The notes beneath the pieces are model-generated. The model was not told where the DNA came from and made no database searches. It was given only the letters and a program-made list of their open reading frames with translations. A stretch of DNA of 64,000 bases, taken from Saccharibacillus alkalitolerans (GTDB taxonomy: Bacteria; Bacillota; Bacilli; Paenibacillales; Paenibacillaceae). Position numbers and translations under genes: made by a program. Below are positions 1 through 8,411 of the stretch, one piece after another. The DNA is taken from contig NZ_JAAFGS010000002.1 in NCBI RefSeq assembly GCF_011090185.1, forward strand, positions 620,001 to 684,000. The letters are read 5' to 3'. Position 1 is the first letter of the stretch, and every line of letters begins with the position of its first letter.

Positions 1-410
1 TTGGCCGTCGAGGCCGGAGCGTATTTGGCTAGAAAAAAAGCATTGAATATGCCCCACGCGAGAAGCGCAGGCAGCGGCAGGAGAATGAACCGGTCCGTGA
101 TCAGAAACGGAATCCCGACCAGAAACAGACTGCTGACAAACGTGCAAACCAGACTCGATTTCGCGTGCACCCCGTAAGCGAATGTCCGAATCGACAAGAA
201 AGCCAAGTGGAACAGCAGCGTCGGAACGGCGACTTGCATGAGGAATGCCAATGCATAGACCACAATCAGCTTCGATACGTTGATCAACATCATTTCAAGC
301 CCGAGTTTGCATTTCAGGTAATCCAGACGTTCGACTTGGCGATTCGACGTCAACCGGTCGGTAATCGCCAGAGCCGTCCTTTCCGGCCACGGCATCGCTT
401 GCGTTTTCAT
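1..410 (-). CDS. agrB: AgrB-like peptide-processing membrane protease, 3' end cut by window edge
   Basis: The first 136 codons of a minus-strand gene are present; its end lies outside the window. The start ATG at 410 follows a GGAGGTGGGCA ribosome binding site. The protein opens with a soluble stretch and then has hydrophobic segments. The block around residues 80-100 reads FAYGVHAKSSLVCTF, which carries the conserved His and Cys of the AgrB cysteine protease. That family processes and exports the AgrD autoinducing peptide. In known agr loci agrD, agrC and agrA follow agrB, so they would be expected off the left edge. The motif is seen directly; the rest of the system is inference. The gene is too close to the edge to judge whether it is intact. 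Confidence 0.8.
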   Translation of the reverse strand, partial: MKTQAMPWPERTALAITDRLTSNRQVERLDYLKCKLGLEMMLINVSKLIVVYALAFLMQVAVPTLLFHLAFLSIRTFAYGVHAKSSLVCTFVSSLFLVGIPFLITDRFILLPLPALLAWGIFNAFFLAKYAPASTA

Positions 411-448
411 TGCCCACCTCCTGACTTCATCTTAACCCGCCCTCAAGC

Positions 449-466
449 GATAAAGCCGGCTTTATC
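449..466. promoter_or_regulatory. Perfect 18-bp palindrome upstream of agrB
   Basis: GATAAAGCCGGCTTTATC is a perfect inverted repeat with no loop, centred about 48 bp upstream of the agrB start and between agrB and the divergent DUF2536 gene. It has no T-run in either direction, so it resembles an operator more than a terminator. Its binding protein is unknown. Confidence 0.4.
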
Positions 467-550
467 CGAAACGAACGTTTTTGAATCGGAATCGTTTGTC
501 TTCAGACGACAAGGCTTGTCGCAATCGTCGATTTTTCGGTCGCAAGCGTC

Positions 551-579
551 TTGCCGCCTTCCTTCGGCTCGTCTACAAT
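551..579 (+). promoter_or_regulatory. Sigma-A promoter for the DUF2536 gene
   Basis: TTGCCG at 551-556 and TACAAT at 574-579 are separated by exactly 17 bp. The start codon lies about 50 bp downstream behind an AGAGGAGG site. The match is 4/6 for the -35 and 5/6 for the -10. Confidence 0.5.
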
Positions 580-636
580 GAATCCTGCAGTTCTCTTGCA
601 TATCCTGTTTGTCTGAAGAGGAGGCTTATCCCGCAT

Positions 637-843
637 ATGGAACTTATTCTCGATATGATCAAAGACAAAGTCGAATGCCTGCAGGCCTACGACTTCCGCG
701 AGCTGGAACGCCAGATCGAAGAGCGGGTCGAAATCAACAAGCCGCTGCTGCTTCGGGTGAAGCACGTTCAGCATCAAGTCACGTTCGATCCGGTTCGCAA
801 TAAAATGCTGTACAGCGCCGTCGTGCATTTCGCGGCGAGCTGA
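637..843 (+). CDS. DUF2536 family small protein (YrzA-like)
   Basis: A 68-residue acidic cytosolic protein. The start is ATG at 637, preceded by AGAGGAGG; longer in-frame starts upstream have no ribosome binding site. The pattern of a short N-terminal strand, DMIKDKVECLQAYDF, an ELERQIEERVEINK helix and LRVKHVQHQVTFD strand matches my recollection of DUF2536/YrzA of Bacillales. No function is established. It is monocistronic, between its own promoter and a strong terminator, and divergent from agrB. Confidence 0.65.
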   Translation: MELILDMIKDKVECLQAYDFRELERQIEERVEINKPLLLRVKHVQHQVTFDPVRNKMLYSAVVHFAAS

Positions 844-865
844 AGCCTCAAGAAGTAAGAAGCGC

Positions 866-898
866 AAAAAACCGGGCGGCCGAGGCCGTCCGGTTTTT
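866..898. terminator. Bidirectional intrinsic terminator
   Basis: An inverted repeat AAAAACCGG-GCGGCC with a short GAG loop is flanked by A-tract and T-tract on opposite sides. It lies between the convergent DUF2536 and SF0329-family genes and can serve both. Confidence 0.75.
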
Positions 899-951
899 CC
901 GTGTCTCGCACACGCCGCACGCGCGATCTGTCGGCGCGGCGGACGTTCCGA

Positions 952-1518
952 TCAGGCGTCGCGTCTCAGTTCGTAAAAATACCGCACGATCGGATGCTTC
1001 GTCTGTATCTGTTCGGACAGGTTCTGAATCCGCTTTTTGCCGACCCGTCTGTCCATCAAAGCCAAAATGTTCGGCAGAATATCGGGGCTTTCCAGACTTT
1101 CTTCGATCGGCGTCGTCAAAAACTTGTTCGCCGCGGCGACGAAATTCGATTTGGTCAGCGAAGCCTGGGCGGACATCAGCGCTTTGGCCTGTTCCCCCGC
1201 TTTTTTGCTTCGGGCCATGACTTTGAGCCGGTCTTCGGGAATAGGGCCCTTGGCGCTTTTTCTGACCGCCTCGATGTCTTCCGGACCGACCGGAACGTAA
1301 AATTCGGGGTCGCTTTTGATCTCCTGCTCGCTCTGATACCAGCGGATAGCATTGTTTTTGTCGCTCATATTGAGGATGTTTTTCTGATCCACCGCGATAT
1401 GGCAGGTTCCCGATTTATCGAGCAGATACCGGTAGCTGGTGGCGCGGTATTCGACTCTTCCTTTCAACGCCGGAGACAGAAAGCTCTCCAGCTGCTGCTG
1501 CAGTTTGCTCCAGGACAT
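952..1518 (-). CDS. SF0329 family conserved protein
   Basis: A 188-residue basic soluble protein with no signal peptide or membrane segment. The start ATG at 1518 has AGGAGGATTCC just upstream. The opening MSWSKLQQQLESFL and the tail KKRIQNLSEQIQTKHPIVRYFYELR match what I recall of the conserved SF0329 family of enterobacteria and Bacillales. No biochemical role is established for it. It appears to be transcribed alone and shares the terminator at 866-898. The family assignment is from memory of its sequence, so it is moderate. Confidence 0.6.
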   Translation of the reverse strand: MSWSKLQQQLESFLSPALKGRVEYRATSYRYLLDKSGTCHIAVDQKNILNMSDKNNAIRWYQSEQEIKSDPEFYVPVGPEDIEAVRKSAKGPIPEDRLKVMARSKKAGEQAKALMSAQASLTKSNFVAAANKFLTTPIEESLESPDILPNILALMDRRVGKKRIQNLSEQIQTKHPIVRYFYELRRDA

Positions 1519-1631
1519 GGAATCCTCCTATTATAAGTCTGAGATCGGAACGGCGGTTGATCCTTTATTTTATCACATCCGGAGCGGGAAAGCGGCCTTT
1601 CGTGCGATCCCGTACGAGGCATTCCGCTGCT

Positions 1632-2051
1632 TCACTCCTCGTCCCCGGCCGCCGATATTTTTTCGCACAAAGCCGCAAACTGCTCCGCTTCCTCGGCCGT
1701 CAGCCTGCTTTCGATCAGGTCGAGCATCGTATGTCTGAAACGTTCGGATCTCGCCAGAAATTCCCGGCCTTCCGGCGTCAGGGAAAGATCGTACACGCGG
1801 CGGTCCGTCTCCCTGCGGCTCTGCCGGATATACCCTTTGTCGAGCAGCCGTTTCGTCAGCTTCGACATGCCCGCCTGGGAAATGCCCCGCAGCTCGGTGA
1901 GTTCCTTGGTCGTTTTGTCCCCCTGCTTGTCCAAAATATCGAGAATCGTATACTGCGCCGTCGTGACGCCTTCGACGCTGAAGCGGTTGACCCGGCTCAA
2001 GATCAGACATTGAAACGGGATATACCGGCTTTCCAGATTTTTATTCCGCAT
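1632..2051 (-). CDS. MarR family transcriptional regulator
   Basis: A 139-residue winged-helix protein. The helix-turn-helix lies near residues 45-75 (TTKELTELRGISQAGMSKLTKRL), and the wing carries the typical DRR motif (RETDRRVYDLSLT). ATG at 2051 follows GGGGGAACACG. The gene starts 11 bp inside the end of the upstream UvrA-like gene, so the two are translationally coupled. MarR proteins usually repress their own operon and are released by small phenolic or antibiotic-like ligands. The inverted repeat at 4360-4396 is the obvious candidate operator. Confidence 0.9.
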   Translation of the reverse strand: MRNKNLESRYIPFQCLILSRVNRFSVEGVTTAQYTILDILDKQGDKTTKELTELRGISQAGMSKLTKRLLDKGYIRQSRRETDRRVYDLSLTPEGREFLARSERFRHTMLDLIESRLTAEEAEQFAALCEKISAAGDEE

Positions 2052-4326
2052 CGTGTTCCCCCTTCTGATCGTTTTTCAAATACCTGCCCGTGTCCGAACG
2101 TTCGCACTTCATCAGTCCGCGCACTTCGCCCGAGTAGAGAATCTCCCCGCCTTCGCGGCCTGCGGAGGGACCGAGATCGATGACCCAGTCGGCCTGCCCG
2201 ACGACGTCCAGATTGTGCTCGATCACGATCACGGTGCCGCCCGCGTCGACCATGCGGTTCAGCACGGCGATCAGCCGCGCGACGTCGGACATATGCAGGC
2301 CGGTCGTCGGTTCGTCGAGCACGTAGACGCCGCCGCCGCGATCCAGCTCCGGCGCCAGCTTGACCCGCTGCAGCTCGCCTCCCGACAGAGTGTTCAGCGG
2401 CTGCCCGAGCGCGATATAGCCGACGCCCGCTTCGTGCAGATTGCGCAGCACCGCGGCGAGCGGATGTCCCCGGAAAAAATCGAGCGCTTCGTCGACGGTC
2501 ATTGCCAGCACGTCGCTTATGTTCTTGCCGTTCCAGGCATAAGCCAGCACTTCTTCCGTAAAGCGGCGGCCTCCGCATCGCTCGCACACCGATGCGACGG
2601 GGTCCATGAAAGCCAGATCGGTATAGGTGATTCCCAGCCCTTTGCAGGCCGGGCAGGCGCCCGCCGAATTGAAGCTGAACAGCGAGGCTTTGACCCCGTT
2701 GGCTTCGGCGAACAATTCCCGGATATCGTCGAAAATGCCGCTGTGCGTCGCGATATTCGAACGTTTGGACGCATGGATCGGCTTTTGGTCGATCAAGCGG
2801 ATATCCGGATACGATCTCGGAAGCACCCGGTTGATCAGCGTGCTTTTCCCCGAACCGGCCACCCCGGTCACGACCGTCAGCACGCCTCTCGGAATATCGA
2901 CGCTGACGTTTTTGAGGTTATGCAGATTCGCGTTCCGAATGCTCAAGCGGCCCGACGGCGTTCGGGGCTGCCGCTTGATCGGCGTACGGCTGCGGTAAGC
3001 CCGCCCCGTGCGCGTATCCGAAGCTTTCAGCCCTTCCAGCGAACCCTGGTACACGATCCTTCCGCCCGCGGCGCCCGCTTCCGGCCCCATCTCGATCGCA
3101 TGATCCGCGATTTCGATCACGTCGGGATCATGTTCGACGATCAGCACCGTATTCCCCTTGTCCCGCAGCATCCTCATCAGCGTATTGACCCGCTCCAGAT
3201 CCCGCGGATGCAGCCCGATGCTCGGCTCGTCGAAGATGTACAGCAGGCCCGTCAGGCTGCTGCCGAGCTGACGCACCATCTTGATGCGCTGCGATTCGCC
3301 GCCCGAGAGCGTGGACGTCTCCCGGTCCAGGCTGAGGTAGCCCAGCCCGATCGACGTCAAATGTTCGAGCCTGCCGACGATCGCGTCGACCATCGTCTCG
3401 GCTGCCCGGTGATCGATGCCGCCGATAAAGGCGGCAAGGTCGGATACGGGCATCGCGCAGCAGTCCGCGATGTTCATTCCCCCGATCGTGCACGTCAGCA
3501 CATGCTTCGACAGACGCGCCCCGCCGCAGGCCGGGCAGATTTCGCGGCCGACGATCCGGGCGATCTCCCGCTTGTACTTCGCCCGCTCCCCCTCTTCCTT
3601 CTGCAAAAAGCTGCGCTCGATCCGCGGGATCAGCCCTTCGTACAGCGACGTTTTGGGCCATTCGGGATCGGGGGAAGACAGTTTAAGCCCGTTCTCGTGC
3701 AGCAGCAGTTCCATTTCCCGCTCCGTATAATCTTTCAGCTTTTTATCGTTGTCGAACAGCCCGGAATGGACGTACCGCTTCAGCCGCCATCCCCCCGGCT
3801 CGAACGTCGGGAAAAGCACGGCGCCTTCGTTCAGCGAACGTTCGGGGTCCAGCAGACGCCCGACGTCGATCCGGTCCACCCGCCCCAGCCCTTCGCATTC
3901 GGGACACATGCCCTGCGGATTGTTGAACGAAAAAACGTCCGAATAGCCGACAAAAGGCTCTCCGTTCCGCGAAAAAAGCAGCCGCAGCAGGGCGTGGATA
4001 TCCGTAATGGTGCCCACGGTCGAGCGCGCGCTGCCGCCGATCCGTTTCTGGTCGATGATGATCGCCACCGACAGATTTTCGATCGCGTCGGCTTTCGGCT
4101 GCCCGTAATGCGGGAGACGATGCCGGATAAAGCTGGAATACGTCTCATTGAGCTGCCTTTGCGATTCCGCCGCGATCGTATCGAATACGAGCGACGACTT
4201 GCCGGAGCCCGACACGCCGGTAAAGACCGTGATTTTGTTTTTGGGGATTTGCACGTCCACGTTTTTGAGGTTCTTTTCCCGCGCGCCGATCAGCCGAATG
4301 TATTCATGCTCCTGGTTCTTGCCCAT
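2041..4326 (-). CDS. UvrA-like ABC ATPase (short UvrA paralogue)
   Basis: A 761-residue protein with two ABC modules in the UvrA arrangement. Walker A motifs are GVSGSGKS (residues 37-44) and GVAGSGKS. Signatures are LSGGESQRIK and LSGGELQRVK. Walker B regions are YIFDEPSIGLH and YVLDEPTTGLH. Zinc-type CPxC clusters are present (CPECEGLG, CPACGGARL, CPACKGLG). Housekeeping UvrA is about 950 residues, so this one lacks roughly 190 residues, consistent with loss of the UvrB-binding or insertion region. Short UvrA paralogues often occur in drug-resistance or DNA-alkylation-resistance settings. Pairing with MarR behind one operator suggests an inducible defence role, which is inference. It is not the only uvrA expected in the genome. 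Confidence 0.9.
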   Translation of the reverse strand: MGKNQEHEYIRLIGAREKNLKNVDVQIPKNKITVFTGVSGSGKSSLVFDTIAAESQRQLNETYSSFIRHRLPHYGQPKADAIENLSVAIIIDQKRIGGSARSTVGTITDIHALLRLLFSRNGEPFVGYSDVFSFNNPQGMCPECEGLGRVDRIDVGRLLDPERSLNEGAVLFPTFEPGGWRLKRYVHSGLFDNDKKLKDYTEREMELLLHENGLKLSSPDPEWPKTSLYEGLIPRIERSFLQKEEGERAKYKREIARIVGREICPACGGARLSKHVLTCTIGGMNIADCCAMPVSDLAAFIGGIDHRAAETMVDAIVGRLEHLTSIGLGYLSLDRETSTLSGGESQRIKMVRQLGSSLTGLLYIFDEPSIGLHPRDLERVNTLMRMLRDKGNTVLIVEHDPDVIEIADHAIEMGPEAGAAGGRIVYQGSLEGLKASDTRTGRAYRSRTPIKRQPRTPSGRLSIRNANLHNLKNVSVDIPRGVLTVVTGVAGSGKSTLINRVLPRSYPDIRLIDQKPIHASKRSNIATHSGIFDDIRELFAEANGVKASLFSFNSAGACPACKGLGITYTDLAFMDPVASVCERCGGRRFTEEVLAYAWNGKNISDVLAMTVDEALDFFRGHPLAAVLRNLHEAGVGYIALGQPLNTLSGGELQRVKLAPELDRGGGVYVLDEPTTGLHMSDVARLIAVLNRMVDAGGTVIVIEHNLDVVGQADWVIDLGPSAGREGGEILYSGEVRGLMKCERSDTGRYLKNDQKGEHDAE

Positions 4327-4359
4327 TCACTCACCTTCCTTGCGTGCTTTCGCCGCCAA

Positions 4360-4403
4360 ATACATAACTGAGATATTATATAACCTAGTTATGTATATGA
4401 TAA
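4360..4403 (-). promoter_or_regulatory. Promoter and MarR-type operator for the uvrA-like/marR operon
   Basis: On the minus strand TTATCA (4403-4398) and TATAAT (4380-4375) are separated by 17 bp. A perfect 10-bp inverted repeat, ATACATAACT (4360-4369) and AGTTATGTAT (4387-4396), brackets the -10, with one arm in the spacer and the other just downstream. A bound dimer would block RNA polymerase, as expected for autorepression. Confidence 0.75.
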
Positions 4404-4633
4404 TCCTTTCCGTTTTTCCTTTCAACTCCGCGGCATCCGGGGATGCAAGCCGAAAGCCGCCGCCCACCGGCTACGCCGACGCCGGAGCCGCATTTCGAAT
4501 TTCGGACAGCCGCAAAAAATGTCGAATCTTCGCTTCTGCTCGTTGTTAACTTTCTTTCTCCCACCGCCGATAAAGACAGCAAGCTTCTTTCTTGAACCGG
4601 AGAGAAGAATAAGAATGGCATAGGGGGATTTCC

Positions 4634-6160
4634 ATGAAAAAAATCAGTTCAGTCATCTTGTCTCTCTCGCTCGCTCTGGGAACGCTTCCCGCAGCGGCTT
4701 CGGCGAAACCTTCTACCCTGCCCCAGCCGGCCGGCGGAGGCGGAAAAGTCGCGCAGCAAACGTCGGAACAAACGGTTGAATCCGCCGCCTCTTCGGCCGA
4801 AGAGCGGGTAATCGTCACCTTCAAAGACAAAGCGGACAAAGGACTGGTCGAGCAGGCAAAAGGCCGCGTCAACCAAGAATTCCGAAATATCCCGGCTCTC
4901 GCCGTCAGCATTCCGGCCGCAGCCATTCAAGGATTGAAAAATAATCCGAATATCGAATCGATCGAAATCGACCAACCGGTCCGTACCGAGCAGACCCAAG
5001 ATTGGGGCATTTCGAAAACGAAAGCTCCGTCGGCCTGGACTTCCGGTTACACGGGCAAAGGCGTTAAAGTCGCCGTTATCGACACCGGCATCGCCGCTCA
5101 CGAAGATCTGGCGATCGCGGGCGGGGCTTCGGTCGTCTCCTACACGTCTTCTTATTCGGACGATAACGGACACGGCACCCATGTCGCCGGCATCATCGGC
5201 GCTTTGAACAACGGCATCGGCACAGTCGGGATCGCGCCGGATGCCAGCCTATATGCCGTCAAGGCGCTGGATCAGAACGGCAGCGGATACCTGTCCGACG
5301 TCGTAGCCGGCATCGACTGGTCGATCACGAATCAGATGAACATCGTCAACCTCAGCCTCGGCGCCACAAGCGATTCTTTTTCGCTCAAGCAGGTCGTCGA
5401 TAAAGCTTATGCGCAGGGCATCCTCGTTGTCGCGGCAGCCGGCAATAACGGCACTGCGGACGGATCGGGCGATACGGTCAACTACCCGGCGCGCTACGAT
5501 TCGGCCATCGCCGTGGCGGCCGTCGATTCCGCCGATCAAAGAGGCAGCTTCTCCGCCACGGGCTCCGCGATCGAAGCAGCCGCTCCCGGAGTCAACGTAT
5601 TGAGCACCTACCTCGGCAATCAGTATGTCAAAATGAGCGGAACGTCCATGGCCGCTCCTTACGTCGCGGGCGATCTGGCCCTGCTCAAACAGGCTTATCC
5701 GTCGCTGACGCACGTCGAACTGAGAGCCAAACTCGCCGGCGGCGTGATCGACCTCGGCGCGGCCGGACGCGATAACTGGTTCGGTTACGGCCTGATTCAA
5801 GCGCCGCAATCGACCGGTTCCCAGCCGGCCCCTGCTCCGGCACCGGCTCCTACGCTGGAGACGAAGACTTTCGTATCGACCAACAAATCGTCGTACAGAA
5901 CCGGAGAGACGGTCGCCATTTCGGTCAAAGCGACGGATTCCGCGGGTATCGCTCTGCAGGGAGCGACCGTGTCCTTGACGGTTACCAACCCTAAAGGCAC
6001 CGTCGCGACGGCCCAAGCCACGACGGGATCGAGCGGCACGGCTTCGTTCAGCTTCCCTACGGGCAAAAGCAGCGTGAAAGGCACTTATCAAGTCAAAGCC
6101 GCCGTTTCCCTGTCCAACTACACCGGCAGCAGCGCTTCGACTTCGTTCCAATTGAGATAA
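4634..6160 (+). CDS. Secreted S8 family serine protease (subtilisin)
   Basis: A 508-residue pre-pro-protease. Residues 1-24 form a Sec signal peptide. An I9-type propeptide spans about residues 57-116 (ERVIVTFKDKAD to IEIDQPV). The catalytic domain covers about 123-390 and has a complete triad: Asp150 (VIDTG), His180 (NGHGTH) and Ser338 (GTSMA), with oxyanion Asn271 (AAAGNN). A Pro/Ala linker near 395-408 leads to one C-terminal Ig-like domain (KTFVSTNKSSYRTGE onward) of about 100 residues, similar to invasin/Big-type modules. The start ATG follows AGGGGGATTTCC. It is probably an extracellular protease with a surface- or substrate-binding tail. Confidence 0.93.
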   Translation: MKKISSVILSLSLALGTLPAAASAKPSTLPQPAGGGGKVAQQTSEQTVESAASSAEERVIVTFKDKADKGLVEQAKGRVNQEFRNIPALAVSIPAAAIQGLKNNPNIESIEIDQPVRTEQTQDWGISKTKAPSAWTSGYTGKGVKVAVIDTGIAAHEDLAIAGGASVVSYTSSYSDDNGHGTHVAGIIGALNNGIGTVGIAPDASLYAVKALDQNGSGYLSDVVAGIDWSITNQMNIVNLSLGATSDSFSLKQVVDKAYAQGILVVAAAGNNGTADGSGDTVNYPARYDSAIAVAAVDSADQRGSFSATGSAIEAAAPGVNVLSTYLGNQYVKMSGTSMAAPYVAGDLALLKQAYPSLTHVELRAKLAGGVIDLGAAGRDNWFGYGLIQAPQSTGSQPAPAPAPAPTLETKTFVSTNKSSYRTGETVAISVKATDSAGIALQGATVSLTVTNPKGTVATAQATTGSSGTASFSFPTGKSSVKGTYQVKAAVSLSNYTGSSASTSFQLR

Positions 6161-6245
6161 AAAGCTGTATGCTTTCATAATGCGAAATTTTCGCCCGGTG
6201 GTCTGCCGAAGCGTAAGCTTGAGCAAGCTCATTTCGCCCCACGGC

Positions 6246-6280
6246 AAAAGAGACGCGAATTTAATCGCGTCTCTTTTTTG
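6246..6280 (+). terminator. Intrinsic terminator after the S8 protease
   Basis: AAAAGAGACGCGA and TCGCGTCTCTTTT form a 13-bp stem around a short AT loop, followed by a T-run. Confidence 0.8.
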
Positions 6281-6284
6281 ACTT

Positions 6285-6440
6285 TTTTCTGCCCCGGTAA
6301 CGCGCCGTATTCGTTGCGTAAATGAATCAGCTTCAGCAGGCGCTGCTCGACCTCTTTTTACGCCGCCTCTTCGATTTCGGTAAACATGAAATTATGACGG
6401 TTGTGCACCTGTGGTTTAGCCGAAAAAAAGTTGGCCAAAC
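6285..6440 (-). pseudogene. Decayed coding fragment, family unknown
   Basis: The minus strand reads as plausible protein in one frame (LANFFSAKPQVHNRHNFMF, then TEIEEAA, a TAA stop, then KEVEQRLLKLIHLRNEYGAL). It has no start and an internal stop. I cannot assign a family. The 400-bp stretch from 6161 to 6561 holds this fragment, the terminator and the short open tail at 6451-6549, and I see nothing else in it. Confidence 0.25.
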
Positions 6441-6450
6441 TGTATAATGA

Positions 6451-6549
6451 AATGAGTTCCAAATCTACGGTGTATTGGATGCCTCAGGAGAACGGGTGCA
6501 TGACCACGCTCTAACTGATTTCTATCCTTATTCAAACGAGATCGACTAA
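6451..6549 (+). pseudogene. C-terminal remnant of an unknown protein
   Basis: A 32-codon open frame without a start codon ends at 6549 (NEFQIYGVLDASGERVHDHA, then LTDFYPYSNEID). The TAA is directly followed by the ribosome binding site of the next membrane protein, as if the two once formed an operon. The composition looks like real protein, but it is too short to classify. Confidence 0.3.
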
Positions 6550-6561
6550 GAGGAAAATACT

Positions 6562-6870
6562 TTGATTAAAACCGTGCTTTTTTATATCGTTCTTAATCTT
6601 CTGCTTATCCCGTTTTATGTCGCCGGTTGGTTTCTCGGTATAAGCGCCTTCGTCTTGGCGCCGCAGGCTTATACGGGATGGGACATGTTTGAAATCTACG
6701 TGATTTTACTGATCCCTAATTTGCTCTTGTTTGTGTATATTTTCGCGGACGGATTCAAACGAGGATTTAGTCGAAAGATGAATTTAGGCTGCATGCTCTT
6801 TATAGCGGCGCTGCTGGGAGTAGGCGTTTTTCAAGATCTTTTGCAATTTGGTGCATGGAGAAAAGAATAA
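6562..6870 (+). CDS. Small membrane protein of unknown function
   Basis: A 102-residue protein with three hydrophobic segments, at about residues 4-33, 43-64 and 76-92. The start is TTG at 6562, preceded by AAGAGGAAAATAC. Codon use is more AT-rich than in the neighbours. It directly follows the remnant at 6451-6549 and ends before a strong terminator. A membrane immunity protein or transport accessory would be compatible, but nothing identifies it. Confidence 0.6.
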   Translation: MIKTVLFYIVLNLLLIPFYVAGWFLGISAFVLAPQAYTGWDMFEIYVILLIPNLLLFVYIFADGFKRGFSRKMNLGCMLFIAALLGVGVFQDLLQFGAWRKE

Positions 6871-6889
6871 CGGCAGGCAGAATAGTCAA

Positions 6890-6923
6890 AAACCCAGGAC
6901 TTCCGTTAGGAAGTTCTGGGTTT
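6890..6923. terminator. Bidirectional intrinsic terminator
   Basis: AAACCCAGGACTTCC, loop GTTA, GGAAGTTCTGGGTTT, with one mismatch and a T-run on the plus side. It separates the membrane-protein gene from the convergent aldolase gene. Confidence 0.8.
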
Positions 6924-6993
6924 TTGCTCTTTGATGGCCGAAAGGAATTGGATTCGATTGCGGATGTCCGCTTGTACGGAGCGATCAGGGCAA

Positions 6994-7884
6994 TCAGGTA
7001 ATCGAAGCCGCGTAGATCGATTCGATCGCAGCGGACAGCGTCCGGTCGAACTCTTCCTCCGATTGGCTGAAGCTTAAGTCCTGCGCCAGCGCGCGGGAGA
7101 AGCTGGCGATCAGGCCGTGGTTGCGGGTCAGCTTCTCGTTCGCTTCCTTCTGCGGATAACCGCCGGACAGCGCCACGACGCGGAGCACATGAGGATCTTC
7201 GATCAGATCGCGGTAGAGGTTGTCTTCGGTCGGAATCGTCAGCTTAAGCATTACCTTCGTATCCGGGTCGAGCTCGGACAGATGCTTGGCGATCTCGTGC
7301 TTGAGCAGCTCTTCCGCCTGGGCTTTGTCGTCGATCAGCACGCTGACTTCGGGCTCGATGATCGGAACAAGGCCCGCCGCGGCGATCTGTTTGCCGATCT
7401 CGAACTGCTGGTCGACCACCTGTTTGATGCCGTCGGGCTGGGCTTTATGGATGACCGAACGCATCTTGGTGCCGAAAATATTCCTTTCTGTCGCCCGCTT
7501 CAGCAGCCCGTCCAGGTCCGGCATCGGCTTCATGAGCTGAACGCCGTTTTCCTCGTCCGCCAGTCCTTTGTCCACTTTCAGGAACGGAACGATGCCTTTC
7601 TCTTCCCACAGATAATCGGAAGTGAGCTTGCCGTCGATCTCCCGATCCATCGTGTTCTCGAACAGGATGGCGCCGAGAATCCGCTCCGAATCGAACGCTT
7701 TGCTCTTGATGATCCGGGTCCGCATCTCGTGCACGGCAGCGTACATGCCTTCTTCGTCCGAGTAGGCCGTTTCTTCCACGCCGTACTCCGACAGCGCCTT
7801 CGGCGTACTGCCTCCGCTCTGATCCAGTGCCGCTACAAATCCTTTGCCGTTCTTGATCCGTTCCAATTGTTTCTCGTTCATCAT
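6994..7884 (-). CDS. fda: Fructose-bisphosphate aldolase, class I
   Basis: A 296-residue cytosolic enzyme of the class I (Schiff-base) aldolase family found in staphylococci and other Firmicutes, cleaving fructose-1,6-bisphosphate to triose phosphates. Recognisable blocks are [18 protein letters not shown] at the N-terminus, [33 protein letters not shown] and [13 protein letters not shown]. The lysines in these strands provide the Schiff-base residue, and no zinc-binding class II motif is present. Two adjacent ATGs are possible. AAAGGAG lies 4 bp from the first (7884) and 7 bp from the second (7881), so the second may be used. It is monocistronic. Confidence 0.93.
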   Translation of the reverse strand: MMNEKQLERIKNGKGFVAALDQSGGSTPKALSEYGVEETAYSDEEGMYAAVHEMRTRIIKSKAFDSERILGAILFENTMDREIDGKLTSDYLWEEKGIVPFLKVDKGLADEENGVQLMKPMPDLDGLLKRATERNIFGTKMRSVIHKAQPDGIKQVVDQQFEIGKQIAAAGLVPIIEPEVSVLIDDKAQAEELLKHEIAKHLSELDPDTKVMLKLTIPTEDNLYRDLIEDPHVLRVVALSGGYPQKEANEKLTRNHGLIASFSRALAQDLSFSQSEEEFDRTLSAAIESIYAASIT

Positions 7885-8038
7885 GATGCTCCTTTCTTTC
7901 CGAAAATTCGGATTGCGAATGGAAGATCTCCCTTTTCTTATTAACCGAAACGTGCCCGGGTTATCCGGAAATCGGGAAATTCGGGACGATCGGATGATCC
8001 GGCCTCCTACTCGCTCGCCTTAGGAAATTCGAATCCGT

Positions 8039-8084
8039 TTGACACTCCGAGTCATATATCGTATTATTTGAATATAACGATATA
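8039..8084 (+). promoter_or_regulatory. Promoter with overlapping ArsR-type operator
   Basis: TTGACA (8039-8044) and TATTAT (8062-8067) are spaced 17 bp. The inverted repeat TATATCGT (8055-8062) / ACGATATA (8077-8084) overlaps the -10 and start region. This is the expected geometry for repression by the downstream ArsR-type protein. Confidence 0.75.
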
Positions 8085-8096
8085 GGAGCGATGAAG

Positions 8097-8411
8097 ATGA
8101 CGCTACCCGCTTTTGATAAAAACGATCTGAACCAGTTCGACGAACCCGCCAATCTGTTGAAGGCTTTGTCCCACCCGATTCGCCTATGCATTGTCCGCGG
8201 ATTGATGCGCAAAAAGAAATGCAACGTCTCGTATATGCAGGAATGCCTGGATATCCCGCAGTCGACGATCTCCCAGCATCTGCAGAAACTGCGCGCAGCA
8301 GGCATCGTGACGACTGAACGCAAAGGTCTCGAAGTCAATTATATTCTGGCCGATCAACGAATTGAAGAAGTCGTGAAAGCCTTATTCGGAGAGGAAGAGT
8401 GTCAAGCATGA
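8097..8411 (+). CDS. ArsR/SmtB family regulator, likely persulfide-responsive
   Basis: A 104-residue winged-helix repressor with the core LLKALSHPIRLCIVRGL, recognition helix IPQSTISQHLQKLRAAGIV and wing ERKGLEVNYIL. I chose ATG 8097 over ATG 8091 because GGAG at 8085-8088 is only 2 bp from the first but 8 bp from the second. Cysteines fall at residues 31, 42, 50 and 102. The pair Cys42/Cys102 is placed much like the dithiol of the SqrR/BigR persulfide sensors, and no metal-site motif (ELCVCD) is seen. Its stop overlaps the start of the sulfur-transfer enzyme gene (ATGA), which supports sulfide or persulfide sensing. That role is inference. Confidence 0.85.
   Translation: MTLPAFDKNDLNQFDEPANLLKALSHPIRLCIVRGLMRKKKCNVSYMQECLDIPQSTISQHLQKLRAAGIVTTERKGLEVNYILADQRIEEVVKALFGEEECQA

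Noticed and set aside
2053..4371. A 772-codon plus-strand open frame under the UvrA-like gene
   Set aside because: The minus strand carries two full sets of ABC motifs, while the plus frame shows none.
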